Source: Lysobacteraceae bacterium (GTDB lineage: Bacteria > Pseudomonadota > Gammaproteobacteria > Xanthomonadales > Xanthomonadaceae). Taken from it: a stretch of DNA of 64,000 nt. Below the pieces are notes generated by a model. That model worked only from the letters and a program-made list of their open reading frames with translations. It had not been told where the DNA came from and ran no database searches. The position numbers and the translations under genes are program-made. The DNA lies in contig JAISFF010000036.1 of the NCBI GenBank assembly GCA_031263725.1, positions 24,190 through 88,189 of the forward strand, given 5' to 3'. Positions 29,028-38,097 of this stretch are shown in pieces; the first letter of the stretch is position 1; each line of letters begins with the position of its first letter.

Positions 29028-30115
29028 ACGAACTCCTGCTTTCGGCGATAGCGCCTGTACGCGGCTGGTTCCTCGGCCTGGGCGATTGGGGCATCGCGCT
29101 CTGGTTGCTGCTGCTGATCGTGCTGATCCTGTTGCCGGTGATCATCGCGGTGGCGTTCTTCACATTGTGGGAACGCAAACTGCTGGGCTGGATGCACGTC
29201 CGTCACGGGCCGCTGTATGTCGGCATGGGCATCTTCCAGCCGTTCGCCGACACCTTCAAGCTGCTGATGAAGGAAATCTTCATCCCCGCGAATGCGCACA
29301 AGGTGCTGTATCTGGTCGCACCGGTGGTCGTGGTGCTCGCCGCGTTCTCGGCTTGGGCGGTGATTCCGTTCGATTACAGGATCGTGCTGTCCGATGCCAA
29401 TGCCGGCGTGCTTTATCTGCTCGCGATGACCTCGCTCGGCATCTACGGCATCATCATCGCCGGTTGGGCCTCGAACTCGAAGTACGCCTTGCTGGGTTCC
29501 ATGCGTTCGGCGGCACAGATTATCAGCTACGAAATCGCCATGGGTTTCGCACTGGTGGGCGTGATGATCGCGGCCGGCAGTCTGAACATAACCGGGATCG
29601 TGATGGCGCAGGCCGGCAGCAAGGGATTGTTCGACTGGTTTTGGCTGCCGTTGTTGCCGTTGTTCGGCGTCTACTGGGTATCGGGCGTGGCCGAAACCAA
29701 CCGTTCTCCGTTCGATGTGGTCGAAGGCGAGTCGGAAATCGTGGCCGGACACATGGTCGAATACCCGGGTGCGCTGTTCGCGATGTTCTTCCTCGGCGAA
29801 TACGCGAACATGCTGCTGATCAGCTTCCTGATTTCGCTGTTCTTCCTGGGCGGCTGGCTGAGCCCGTTGCAGGGATTGATCGCCACCGACATCTCGCCGT
29901 GGATCAACTGGATCTGGAGTGGCGGCTGGCCGTGGCTGTTCCTCAAGGTGTTCTTCTTCGCCAGCTCGTTCATCTGGTTCCGTGCCAGCTGGCCGCGCTA
30001 TCGCTATGACCAGATCATGCGGCTGGGCTGGAAGATCTTCATTCCGTTGACCATTGCCTGGATTGCCGTCACCGCGTTGATGGCTTTCTACGGCGTATTC
30101 GACAAGGGCGTTTGA
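29024..30115 (+). CDS. nuoH: NADH-quinone oxidoreductase subunit H
   Basis: 363 residues, about eight membrane helices. Signature segments are [29 protein letters not shown] and [25 protein letters not shown], the acidic quinone-channel loop. It links the quinone pocket to the proton-pumping arm. Slightly longer than average because of an extended N-terminus before the first helix. Confidence 0.98.
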   Translation: MNELLLSAIAPVRGWFLGLGDWGIALWLLLLIVLILLPVIIAVAFFTLWERKLLGWMHVRHGPLYVGMGIFQPFADTFKLLMKEIFIPANAHKVLYLVAPVVVVLAAFSAWAVIPFDYRIVLSDANAGVLYLLAMTSLGIYGIIIAGWASNSKYALLGSMRSAAQIISYEIAMGFALVGVMIAAGSLNITGIVMAQAGSKGLFDWFWLPLLPLFGVYWVSGVAETNRSPFDVVEGESEIVAGHMVEYPGALFAMFFLGEYANMLLISFLISLFFLGGWLSPLQGLIATDISPWINWIWSGGWPWLFLKVFFFASSFIWFRASWPRYRYDQIMRLGWKIFIPLTIAWIAVTALMAFYGVFDKGV

Positions 30116-30609
30116 TGATGAATAAAGTCGTTCATTACTTCAAAAGCCTGCTGCTGATCGAGATGATACAGGGCTTGGGCGTGACGTTCCGGTATCTGTT
30201 CCGTCCGAAGTACACGCTGATGTACCCGATGGAGAAGTTCCCGCAATCGCCGCGTTTCCGTGGTCTGCACGCGCTGCGCCGTTACCCCAACGGCGAAGAG
30301 CGCTGCATCGCCTGCAAGTTGTGCGAGGCGGTGTGTCCGGCGCTGGCCATCACCATCGACTCGGGACCGCGCGCTTCCGACGGCACGCGCCGCACGACCC
30401 GTTACGAGATCGATCTGTTCAAGTGCATCTTCTGCGGCTTTTGCGAAGAGAGCTGCCCGGTGGATTCGATCGTAGAGACGCACGTGCTCGAATATCACTT
30501 CGAGAAGCGTGGCGAAAATATCATCACTAAGCCGCAGTTGCTGGCCATCGGTGATCGGCTCGAAGCCGAAATCGCCGCGCGCCGCGCTGCCGATGCTCCT
30601 TACCGGTGA
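30115..30609 (+). CDS. nuoI: NADH-quinone oxidoreductase subunit I
   Basis: 164 residues (ATG 30115; 30118 also possible). Two 4Fe-4S ferredoxin motifs are intact: [12 protein letters not shown] and [12 protein letters not shown], carrying clusters N6a and N6b. An amphipathic N-terminal helix ([17 protein letters not shown]) lies along the membrane. The start overlaps the last base of the nuoH stop. 7 bases to nuoJ. Confidence 0.97.
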   Translation: MMNKVVHYFKSLLLIEMIQGLGVTFRYLFRPKYTLMYPMEKFPQSPRFRGLHALRRYPNGEERCIACKLCEAVCPALAITIDSGPRASDGTRRTTRYEIDLFKCIFCGFCEESCPVDSIVETHVLEYHFEKRGENIITKPQLLAIGDRLEAEIAARRAADAPYR

Positions 30610-30616
30610 GGTTGCG

Positions 30617-31264
30617 ATGGACTGGCCATTGATCGCATTTTATGCATTCGCCGTCGTTGCGGTGATTTCCGCAGGCGCCGTGATCAGCATCCGCAATCCC
30701 GTCAATGCGGTGTTGTGCCTGATCCTGACCTTTTTCTCGGTGGCCTGCATCTGGCTGCTGGTCGGGGCCGAGTTCCTCGGACTGGCGCTGGTGCTGGTCT
30801 ATGTCGGCGCGGTGATGGTGCTGTTCCTGTTCGTGGTGATGATGCTGGACATCGATGTCGCCAAGGTCCGCGAGGGGTGGGTGCGATACCTGCCGGTGGG
30901 TCTGGTCGTGGCCGTGGCGATGCTGGTGCAGATCCTGATCCTGATCGGTGTGCGCTCGCGGATGGCATCGCCATTCCCGGCCAACCAGGCACTGGAAGCG
31001 GCCAATACCTCCAACACCAAGTGGCTGGCGCATGAGCTGTTCACCCAGTATCTGCTGTCGTTCGAGTTCGCGGCAGTGATCCTGACCGTGGCGGTGATCG
31101 CGGCGGTGATGCTGACGCTGCGCAAGCGCGAAGGCATACAGGCGCAGAAGCCGGGCGATCAGGTCCGCGTCAAGGCATCGGAGCGCCTGCGGATGGTGTC
31201 GATGCCGGCCGAGCGGGCCGTGCGCTTCGACGCCACCAAGAAGCCGGAAGGAGAGGGCCAATGA
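30617..31264 (+). CDS. nuoJ: NADH-quinone oxidoreductase subunit J
   Basis: 215 residues, five predicted membrane helices. Family core ISIRNPVNAVLCLILTFFSVACIWLLVGAEFLG (in two parts) and VYVGAVMVLFLFVVMMLDID, the helix with the pi-bulge used in coupling. The ATG at 30617 follows a GGTGAGGTTGCG site; an in-frame extension to 30509 overlaps nuoI and is rejected. The polar C-terminal tail (about residues 165-215) is long. The stop overlaps the ATG of a small extra ORF. Confidence 0.96.
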   Translation: MDWPLIAFYAFAVVAVISAGAVISIRNPVNAVLCLILTFFSVACIWLLVGAEFLGLALVLVYVGAVMVLFLFVVMMLDIDVAKVREGWVRYLPVGLVVAVAMLVQILILIGVRSRMASPFPANQALEAANTSNTKWLAHELFTQYLLSFEFAAVILTVAVIAAVMLTLRKREGIQAQKPGDQVRVKASERLRMVSMPAERAVRFDATKKPEGEGQ

Positions 31265-31425
31265 GTCTCATGCACTGGCCCGTCTTGTCCATGACGGTTC
31301 TGGTTCCCCTGGCACTGATGCTTCCGGTCGTTCCGCTGGCGGCGAAGACCTCGGACAAAGACTCGAAGCCGGGCCGTCAGACGTATGTCGCGGCGGAGCC
31401 GAACACGCAGGGGAGTGAACAATGA
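31261..31425 (+). CDS. Small membrane protein ORF between nuoJ and nuoK (54 aa), unknown
   Basis: 54 codons, ATG 31261 to TGA 31425. Residues about 6-28 are hydrophobic ([19 protein letters not shown]), followed by a polar tail rich in Lys, Asp, Gln and Pro ending in GSEQ. The start overlaps the nuoJ stop (ATGA), the stop overlaps the nuoK start (ATGA), and AGGAGAGG lies 5-12 bases upstream. Seen directly: frame, overlaps, ribosome binding site. Not one of the 14 canonical Nuo subunits. The hydrophobic stretch could be a signal anchor or a signal peptide cleaved near LAA. Inference: a translated accessory subunit or assembly factor of complex I, or at least a coupling ORF that keeps ribosomes on the nuoJ-nuoK junction. 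Confidence 0.72.
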   Translation: MSLMHWPVLSMTVLVPLALMLPVVPLAAKTSDKDSKPGRQTYVAAEPNTQGSEQ

Positions 31426-31727
31426 TTACATTGGGTCATATGCTCGCGCTCGGCGCGGTGCTGTTCTGCATCAGCCTGGCCGGTATCTTCCTCAACCGGA
31501 AGAACGTCATCGTGTTGCTGATGTCGATCGAGCTGATGCTGTTGTCGGTCAACATCAACTTCATCGCATTCTCGCGTCAGCTGGGCGATCCCGCCGGACA
31601 GCTGTTCGTGTTCTTCATCCTGACGGTGGCGGCCGCTGAGGCCGCGATCGGTCTGGCAATTCTGGTTGCCCTGTTCCGCACGCGCCGCACGATCAACGTC
31701 GGCGAAGTGGATTCATTGAAGGGCTAA
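31422..31727 (+). CDS. nuoK: NADH-quinone oxidoreductase subunit K
   Basis: 101 residues, three membrane helices. Family segments are [25 protein letters not shown] (in two pieces; the Glu in IELMLL is a proton-path residue) and [18 protein letters not shown], which has the second conserved Glu. GGGGAG precedes the ATG, which overlaps the stop of the 54-codon ORF. Confidence 0.97.
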   Translation: MITLGHMLALGAVLFCISLAGIFLNRKNVIVLLMSIELMLLSVNINFIAFSRQLGDPAGQLFVFFILTVAAAEAAIGLAILVALFRTRRTINVGEVDSLKG

Positions 31728-31743
31728 GGCACGGACTGACGGC

Positions 31744-33831
31744 ATGGAACTGACACTCTCCAAATACATACTGCTGGCGATCGCGCTGGCTCCACTGCTG
31801 GGTAGCATCGTCGCGGGCCTGTTGGGGCGTCCGATCGGCCGCAAGGGCGCGCAGTACGTCACCATCCTGGGCGTCGCGGTCAGCTGCGGGCTGTCGTGCT
31901 GGGTGCTGTATCAACTGGTGGTCCAGGGCTACGCGCCGTTCAACCAGAACGTCTACACCTTCTTCGAAGTGGGGCAGGTGTCGGCCAATGTCGGTTTCAT
32001 GGTCGACAAGCTGACCGCGATGATGATGGTGGTCGTCGCTTTCGTCTCGCTGCTGGTGCATATCTACACCATCGGCTACATGGCCGACGATCCAGGCTAT
32101 CAGCGCTTCTTCAGCTACATCTCGCTGTTCACCTTCTCGATGCTGATGCTGGTGATGAGCAACAACTTCCTGCAGCTGTTCTTCGGCTGGGAAGCGGTGG
32201 GTCTGGTTTCGTACTTGCTGATCGGCTTCTGGTTCAAGAAACCGTCCGCGATCTTCGCCAACATGAAAGCGTTCATGGTCAACCGCGTCGGCGACTTCGG
32301 CTTCCTGCTCGGCATCGCGGCCGTGGTCTGGTTCTTCGGTACGCTGGATTACGCGACGGTCTTCTCCAAGGCGTTTCTGCTGCCGGATATCCAGATGACG
32401 GTTCTGAACGTCGGCGGCCACGAAGTGACCTGGAGCGTGGCGACCGTCATCTGCATCTGCCTGTTCATCGGCGCGATGGGCAAGTCGGCGCAGGTACCGC
32501 TGCATGTGTGGCTGCCCGACTCGATGGAAGGCCCGACTCCGATCTCGGCGCTGATCCATGCGGCGACGATGGTGACGGCGGGCATCTTCATGGTGGCGAG
32601 AATGTCGCCGCTGTTCGAACTGTCCGAGGCCGCATTGCAGTTCGTGCTGTTCATCGGCGCGACGACGGCCTTTTTCACCGGCCTGATCGGCATCGTCCAG
32701 AACGACATCAAGCGCGTGGTGGCATATTCGACCCTCTCGCAGCTGGGTTACATGACGGTCGCGCTGGGCGTCTCGGCCTATTCGGCGGCAGTGTTCCATC
32801 TGATGACGCATGCCTTCTTCAAAGCGCTGCTGTTCCTGGCGGCGGGCTCGGTCATCATCGGCATGCACCACGAGCAGGACATGCGCAGGATGGGCGGTCT
32901 GCGCAAGTACATGCCGATCACCTACATTACCTGTCTGATCGGCACGCTGGCCCTGGTCGGTACTCCGTTCTTCTCGGGCTTCTATTCCAAGGACTCGATC
33001 ATCGAGGCGGCGCAGCATCATGCCACCCACTCGTCGAGCTGGATTGCGACCTATGGCTATTGGGCGGTTCTGGGCGGCGTGGTCATCACCAGTTTCTACA
33101 GCTTCCGTTTGCTGTTCATGACTTTCCACGGCAAGGAGCGTTTCCGCGGGCAGGCCCATGACGATCACGGCCACGATGGTCATGGCCATCATGGCGCGCA
33201 CGAGCCGCATGAATCTCCGTGGGTGGTGACGCTGCCGCTGATCCTGCTGGCGATTCCGTCGATCGCGATCGGCTTCTTCACCATCGGTCCGCTGTTGTTC
33301 GGTGTTGATTGGCATGGACACAGCGATGTGGTCACCGTTCCCGGGCAGGCCATGACCTTCTTCACCGGCGCGATCGATTTTGCCGATCCGGCGCGCGATA
33401 CCGTCGCCGCTCTGAAGGAAACGTTCCATGGCTCCGTGGCATTTGCCCTGCACGGACTCGAGGCATGGCCGTTCTGGCTGACGGTGATCGGATTCGTGCT
33501 GGCATTGTGGCTGTACCTGTTGCAGCCGGCGATGGCGGGCACGATGCGCAAGGCGTTCAAACCGGTCGTGCGGATCCTCGAAGAGAAATACGGTTTCGAC
33601 AAGCTGTGGATCAATGGCCTGGCGGGCGGCGGATTGCTGCTGGGCAGGATCGCGCGGTTTATCGATAGCAAATTGATTGATGGGGTAGTGGTCAACGGAA
33701 GTGCGCGGGTGGTCGGTTTCGCGGCAAGCTTGTTGCGGCGGACCCAGTCGGGCTATGTCTACCACTACGCCTTCGCGATGATCGTCGGGTTGATCGCCCT
33801 GATGGCGGTCTTGATGATCTATTGGCACTGA
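31744..33831 (+). CDS. nuoL: NADH-quinone oxidoreductase subunit L
   Basis: 695 residues, antiporter-like proton-pumping subunit at the distal end of the membrane arm. Key segments: LFFGWEAVGLVSYLLIGFW (Glu of the pump site), GKSAQVPLHVWLPDSMEGPTP (Lys) and SALIHAATMVTAG. The long lateral helix and last membrane span are at the C-terminus. A His-rich loop (about residues 475-492, DDHGHDGHGHHGAHEPHE) interrupts the region after helix 13. Confidence 0.98.
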   Translation: MELTLSKYILLAIALAPLLGSIVAGLLGRPIGRKGAQYVTILGVAVSCGLSCWVLYQLVVQGYAPFNQNVYTFFEVGQVSANVGFMVDKLTAMMMVVVAFVSLLVHIYTIGYMADDPGYQRFFSYISLFTFSMLMLVMSNNFLQLFFGWEAVGLVSYLLIGFWFKKPSAIFANMKAFMVNRVGDFGFLLGIAAVVWFFGTLDYATVFSKAFLLPDIQMTVLNVGGHEVTWSVATVICICLFIGAMGKSAQVPLHVWLPDSMEGPTPISALIHAATMVTAGIFMVARMSPLFELSEAALQFVLFIGATTAFFTGLIGIVQNDIKRVVAYSTLSQLGYMTVALGVSAYSAAVFHLMTHAFFKALLFLAAGSVIIGMHHEQDMRRMGGLRKYMPITYITCLIGTLALVGTPFFSGFYSKDSIIEAAQHHATHSSSWIATYGYWAVLGGVVITSFYSFRLLFMTFHGKERFRGQAHDDHGHDGHGHHGAHEPHESPWVVTLPLILLAIPSIAIGFFTIGPLLFGVDWHGHSDVVTVPGQAMTFFTGAIDFADPARDTVAALKETFHGSVAFALHGLEAWPFWLTVIGFVLALWLYLLQPAMAGTMRKAFKPVVRILEEKYGFDKLWINGLAGGGLLLGRIARFIDSKLIDGVVVNGSARVVGFAASLLRRTQSGYVYHYAFAMIVGLIALMAVLMIYWH

Positions 33832-33850
33832 CCTGAACGGTGGATACGAC

Positions 33851-35416
33851 GTGGCGAACTGGCCTTTGCTAAGCATTCTTATCTGGCTGCCGATCCTGGG
33901 CGGCGCAGTGGTTCTTCTGTTCGGCAAGCAACGCGCCGAGGCCTCGCGCTGGGCGGCGCTGGTGGTGTCGCTGCTGACCCTGGCGTTCAGCATCCCGCTG
34001 TTGACGGGACTCGATCACGGCGATGGCGGTATGCACTTCAAGGAAGCGCATGCCTGGATATCGACCTGGAACATCAACTATGCGCTGGGCGCCGACGGCA
34101 TTTCGGTCGCGTTGATCGTGCTGACCACGATCACCACCGTACTGGCGCTGGTCGGCGCATGGCGTTCGGTCGACAAGCGCGTCAATCAGTACATGGCTTC
34201 GTTCCTGTTCCTCGAAGGCATGATGATCGGCGTGTTCGCGGCCACCGATGCGATTCTGTTCTATGTCTTCTTCGAGGTGATGCTGGTGCCGATGTTCCTC
34301 ATCATCGGTATCTGGGGCGGCCCGCGCCGTATCTATGCGGCGATCAAGTTCTTCCTGTACACCTTCCTCGGCTCGGTGCTGATGCTTGTCGGCTTGATCT
34401 ATCTGTACATGAAGAGCGGCAGCTTCGCGCTCGGCGACCTGTATCAGCTCAAGCTCAGCGCCACCGAGCAGACCTGGCTGTTCTTCGCCTTCTTCATCGC
34501 CTTCGCGGTGAAGGTGCCGATGTTCCCGGTGCATACCTGGCTGCCGGATGCGCACGTCGAGGCACCGACCGCGGGTTCGGTGATCCTGGCCGCGGTGATG
34601 CTGAAGATCGGCGGCTACGGCTTCATCCGCTTCAGTCTGCCGATCGTTCCGGACGCTGGCGCCGAATGGGCCTGGCTGGTGATCGCGCTGTCGCTGGTGG
34701 CGGTGATCTATGTCGGCCTGGTCGCGCTGGTGCAGGATGACATGAAGAAGCTGATCGCGTATTCGTCGATCGCGCACATGGGCTTCGTCACGCTCGGCAT
34801 TTTCGTCGTGTTCGCGCTGGTCCGGAACGGCAGCTTCCCGATCAGCATCGTGGCCGGGGGCATGACTTCGCCACCGCAGCAAGGCATCGGCACCGATGCC
34901 GCCATTCTCGGATTGCAGGGCGCGATGGTGCAGATGATCTCGCATGGTTTCGTATCCGGCGCGATGTTCTCCTGCGTCGGTATCCTGTACGACCGCATGC
35001 ATACGCGCCGGATCGGCGACTACGGCGGCGTGGTCAATGTCATGCCGTGGTTCGCCACTTTCGCGATGCTGTTCTACATGGCCAATGCCGGTCTGCCGGG
35101 TACCAGCGGATTCGTCGGCGAATTCATGGTGATCCTGGCCAGCTTCCAGGAACACCCGCTGGTGGCCCTGGGCGCCGCCACGACCCTGGTCATCGGCGCG
35201 GCATATACGCTGTGGCTGTACAAGCGCATCTTCTTCGGTGAAGTGGCCAATCCGCAGGTCGCCGCGCTGAAGGACATCAATGGCCGTGAAATGTTCGTAC
35301 TGCTGGTGTTCGCCGCAGGTGTGCTGCTGATCGGCCTGTGGCCCAAGCCGCTGACCGACCTGATGGAACCGTCGATTGTGGAATTGGCGGGCCTGCTGAC
35401 CCAGAGCAAACTGTAG
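33851..35416 (+). CDS. nuoM: NADH-quinone oxidoreductase subunit M
   Basis: 521 residues, second antiporter-like subunit. Landmarks are FYVFFEVMLVPMFLIIGIWGG, VKVPMFPVHTWLPDAHVEAPT, KIGGYGFIRFSLP and YSSIAHMGFVTLGIF, with pump-site Glu and Lys present. Start is GTG (MANWPLLSI), 19 bases after nuoL. A modest insertion of polar residues occurs near VRNGSFPISIVAGGMTSPPQQG. Confidence 0.98.
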   Translation: MANWPLLSILIWLPILGGAVVLLFGKQRAEASRWAALVVSLLTLAFSIPLLTGLDHGDGGMHFKEAHAWISTWNINYALGADGISVALIVLTTITTVLALVGAWRSVDKRVNQYMASFLFLEGMMIGVFAATDAILFYVFFEVMLVPMFLIIGIWGGPRRIYAAIKFFLYTFLGSVLMLVGLIYLYMKSGSFALGDLYQLKLSATEQTWLFFAFFIAFAVKVPMFPVHTWLPDAHVEAPTAGSVILAAVMLKIGGYGFIRFSLPIVPDAGAEWAWLVIALSLVAVIYVGLVALVQDDMKKLIAYSSIAHMGFVTLGIFVVFALVRNGSFPISIVAGGMTSPPQQGIGTDAAILGLQGAMVQMISHGFVSGAMFSCVGILYDRMHTRRIGDYGGVVNVMPWFATFAMLFYMANAGLPGTSGFVGEFMVILASFQEHPLVALGAATTLVIGAAYTLWLYKRIFFGEVANPQVAALKDINGREMFVLLVFAAGVLLIGLWPKPLTDLMEPSIVELAGLLTQSKL

Positions 35417-35424
35417 TAAGGAAG

Positions 35425-36891
35425 ATGATGATGACTTTGCCTGTCATGCCCGCCTCCGCCGATGTGCTTCCGCTGTTGCCAGAGCTGGTGCTGGTCGGTG
35501 GCGCCTTCGCCTTGCTCATGCTGGATCTGTTCGTCAGTGATCGCCATCGGATCGTGACGCATCTGCTGTCGCTGATCGTGTTGGTGGTGGTGCTCGGAAT
35601 GCTGCTGACCGGAACGGGACACGGCGGCGATGCGCCGATCATGGTCTTCAACGGCATGTTCGTGCGCGATACCGCCGCGGACGTGATGAAGCTGGCGATC
35701 GTGTCGCTGAGCCTGATCACACTGATCTACGGCTGGAGCTATTGGCGCGAGCGCAACCTCTACAAGGGCGAGGTGCCGGTACTGATACTGTTCGCTACTG
35801 CCGGCATGATGATGCTGGTATCCGCCGGCAATCTGGTCATGGTGTACCTGGGCCTGGAACTGCTGGCGCTGAGTTCCTATGCGCTGGTCGCGGTGGATCG
35901 TGACAACGGCCGCGCCACCGAGGCGGCGATGAAGTACATCGTGCTGGGTTCGCTGGCATCGGGCCTGCTGCTGTACGGCATGTCCCTCATCTACGGCGCC
36001 ACCGGCACACTGGATCTGCAGGGCATTCACGCGGCAGTGGAAGGCTCCACCGAACGCACGCTGCTGTTGACCGGTACCGTCTTCATGATCGCGGGCGTCG
36101 CCTTCAAGCTGGGCGCCGCGCCTTTCCATATGTGGTTGCCTGATGTCTATCAGGGATCCACTGCTCCGATCGCATTGTTCATCAGTTCGGCGCCGAAGCT
36201 GGCGGCTTTCGGCATGGCATGGCGTTTGCTCGACAACGGAATGGGGCCTCTGGAGGATCACTGGCGCTGGCTGCTGGTCGGACTGGCGGTGGTTTCGCTG
36301 GTCGTGGGCAACCTGATGGCGCTGATGCAGAGCAATCTCAAGCGCATGCTCGCGTATTCGACCGTTTCCCATATCGGCTTCCTGCTGATGGGACTTTCCG
36401 GCGGCGACGGCGCGGGTTATTCGGCGGCGTTGTTCTATGCCATCAGCTATGCGTTGATGTCGGCCGCGGCGTTCGGCGTGATCATCGCTCTGTCGCGCCA
36501 GGGCGTGGAAGTGGAAACCCTTGACGATCTCAGGGGACTCAATCTGCGCAGCCCCTGGATGGCGGGACTCATGCTGTGCGTGATGGCTTCGTTGGCGGGT
36601 ATTCCCCCATTCCTCGGTTTCTGGACAAAGCTGACCGTGTTGAGCGTGGCCATCAACGGCGGTCTGCTGTGGTTCGCGATCCTGGGCGTGATTTGTGCCG
36701 TGATCGGCGCTTTCTACTACCTGCGCGTCATCAAGGTGATGTATTTCGACGAACCGACCGGCCCGACGCTGTTCCGCAACGGCGATCGTCTGTTCGGCGT
36801 GGTATTGAGCGTCAATGCGTTCGGTCTGCTGATTCTGGGCCTGGCCTGGAATCCGATCATGTTCTGGTGCCGGCAGGCATTCGGCGGATAA
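35425..36891 (+). CDS. nuoN: NADH-quinone oxidoreductase subunit N
   Basis: 488 residues, third antiporter-like subunit. Segments: YLGLELLALSSYALVA, FKLGAAPFHMWLPDVYQGSTAPIALF (two parts) and LAYSTVSHIGFLLMG. Three consecutive ATG codons start at 35425, preceded by AAGGAAG; the second or third has better spacing. An in-frame extension into nuoM is rejected. Last nuo gene, followed by a terminator. Confidence 0.97.
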   Translation: MMMTLPVMPASADVLPLLPELVLVGGAFALLMLDLFVSDRHRIVTHLLSLIVLVVVLGMLLTGTGHGGDAPIMVFNGMFVRDTAADVMKLAIVSLSLITLIYGWSYWRERNLYKGEVPVLILFATAGMMMLVSAGNLVMVYLGLELLALSSYALVAVDRDNGRATEAAMKYIVLGSLASGLLLYGMSLIYGATGTLDLQGIHAAVEGSTERTLLLTGTVFMIAGVAFKLGAAPFHMWLPDVYQGSTAPIALFISSAPKLAAFGMAWRLLDNGMGPLEDHWRWLLVGLAVVSLVVGNLMALMQSNLKRMLAYSTVSHIGFLLMGLSGGDGAGYSAALFYAISYALMSAAAFGVIIALSRQGVEVETLDDLRGLNLRSPWMAGLMLCVMASLAGIPPFLGFWTKLTVLSVAINGGLLWFAILGVICAVIGAFYYLRVIKVMYFDEPTGPTLFRNGDRLFGVVLSVNAFGLLILGLAWNPIMFWCRQAFGG

Positions 36892-36913
36892 GCGTTCGCG
36901 AAGCACGTTTCGG

Positions 36914-36946
36914 AAAATGACGGCTTTCGGGTCGTCATTTTTGTTT
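36914..36946 (+). terminator. Rho-independent terminator after nuoN
   Basis: AAAATGACG (36914-36922) pairs with CGTCATTTT (from 36933), followed by TTGTTTT. It lies 23 bases after the nuoN stop, closing the nuo operon. Confidence 0.88.
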
Positions 36947-37194
36947 TGCCGGTGCGTTCGACGATGACCGCGGAGGGTGGCGCCATCCGGATGATCGGAA
37001 TGAAGTGCGACCCGCCTCCAGGCCTGCCTGCGAAATGATTGCCGCGATGGAGGCCTGCTTGAATCTATCGATGCGATAACCGATTCTGATTCTGACCAGC
37101 CGCGCGGCTCATTTGCATTCGTGCAGGGCGATGCCATGTCAGAGAGCCCGCGCCGTTGGAATCAGGCATGTTGCAGTCGTGATGCAAGGATGGC
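36947..37194. other. Intergenic spacer between nuo terminator and tRNA promoter
   Basis: About 250 bases with no gene, no repeat and no convincing regulatory site seen. Short antisense frames here lack ribosome binding sites and familiar sequence. Confidence 0.6.
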
Positions 37195-37223
37195 TTGCAA
37201 TAAGGCGGCCTGTTGGTCATAAT
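37195..37223 (+). promoter_or_regulatory. Strong sigma70 promoter of tRNA-fMet
   Basis: TTGCAA (37195-37200) and CATAAT (37218-37223) with exactly 17 bases between. Start of transcription would fall near 37230, five bases before the mature tRNA. Confidence 0.78.
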
Positions 37224-37234
37224 TGGAAACTTGC

Positions 37235-37311
<77 letters not shown>

Positions 37312-37368
37312 AAGCTTTGACCGGGAATGTTTTCCAGTTCCAGGATTTCCGGTTGCGAGCTCGGGCTT

Positions 37369-37392
37369 GCGAAAACGGTCCATTGTTTTCGC
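37369..37392 (+). promoter_or_regulatory. Stem-loop between tRNA-fMet and rimP
   Basis: GCGAAAAC (37369-37376) pairs perfectly with GTTTTCGC (37385-37392) across an 8-base loop. It lies 58 bases past the tRNA and could be an RNase processing site separating the tRNA from the mRNA. Confidence 0.6.
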
Positions 37393-37411
37393 ACCGATCC
37401 AGCAATATCGG

Positions 37412-37445
37412 ACAAGGGGCCCAATGCGGCCCCTTGTCTTTTTTG
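37412..37445 (+). terminator. Rho-independent terminator between tRNA-fMet and rimP
   Basis: ACAAGGGGCC (37412-37421) pairs perfectly with GGCCCCTTGT (37428-37437), followed by a CTTTTTT tract. It would end most tRNA transcripts; rimP expression would then depend on read-through, antitermination or a promoter not recognised here. Confidence 0.9.
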
Positions 37446-37506
37446 TTCCAGGCAAAGCTTTCCCCGCGCGGGGTTCCGCGCCAACGGCGACAGGATCGAG
37501 CAGACG

Positions 37507-38043
37507 GTGAACGACAAGGCAAATGAAATTGCCGAATTGCTGGCACCTACCGTTCAGGCGGTGGGGCTGGATCTGCTGGGCATCGAATATCTGCCCGGAG
37601 CCAGTGGTGCGTTGCTGCGTCTGTACATCGATGTGCCGGAAGCGGAGCGCGGAGAACGTGCGGTTTCGATCGAGGACTGCGAGACGGTGAGCCACGAGGT
37701 GTCCGCGCAACTGGACGTGGCCGATCCGATCACCGGGCATTACACGCTGGAAGTGTCCTCGCCGGGAGTGGATCGTCCGCTGTTCACGCTGGCTCAGTTT
37801 TCCGCCTTCATTGGTTTCCAGGTCAGGGTGACCTTGCAACTGCCTCGGGAAGGACGCCGCCGCTTCCAGGGCGTGATCCTTCGCGTGGAGAAGGCGGCGA
37901 TCGTGCTGCGCGCGGATGGGCAGGACGTGGAATTGGCGTTCGACAACATAGAAAAGGCCCGGCTGGTTCCTGATTGGGAAGCGCTGGGCATGGCACCCAA
38001 ACCCAAACCCGGTTCGAAAGCGGCGGGTTCGGGGAAACACTGA
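37507..38043 (+). CDS. rimP: Ribosome maturation factor RimP
   Basis: 178 residues. Conserved parts are APTVQAVGLDLLGIEY, VSIEDCETVSHEVSAQLDVADPI and YTLEVSSPGVDRPLFT. RimP assists maturation of the 30S subunit. The frame is open from 37327, across the terminator, so the start was chosen at GTG 37507, which gives the normal family N-terminus. A weak AGGATCGAG precedes it. The Lys/Pro/Gly-rich C-terminal tail is longer than in Escherichia coli. Confidence 0.93.
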   Translation: MNDKANEIAELLAPTVQAVGLDLLGIEYLPGASGALLRLYIDVPEAERGERAVSIEDCETVSHEVSAQLDVADPITGHYTLEVSSPGVDRPLFTLAQFSAFIGFQVRVTLQLPREGRRRFQGVILRVEKAAIVLRADGQDVELAFDNIEKARLVPDWEALGMAPKPKPGSKAAGSGKH

Positions 38044-38097
38044 CAATTACTTTCCAACAAGTCGGCGGCCAATGAGCCGCACGCAGAGTGATGAGAG

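Noticed and set aside
31693..33993. 766-codon minus-strand open frame opposite nuoL
   Set aside because: Shadow of the hydrophobic NuoL codons; extremely Arg/His/Gln-rich translation.
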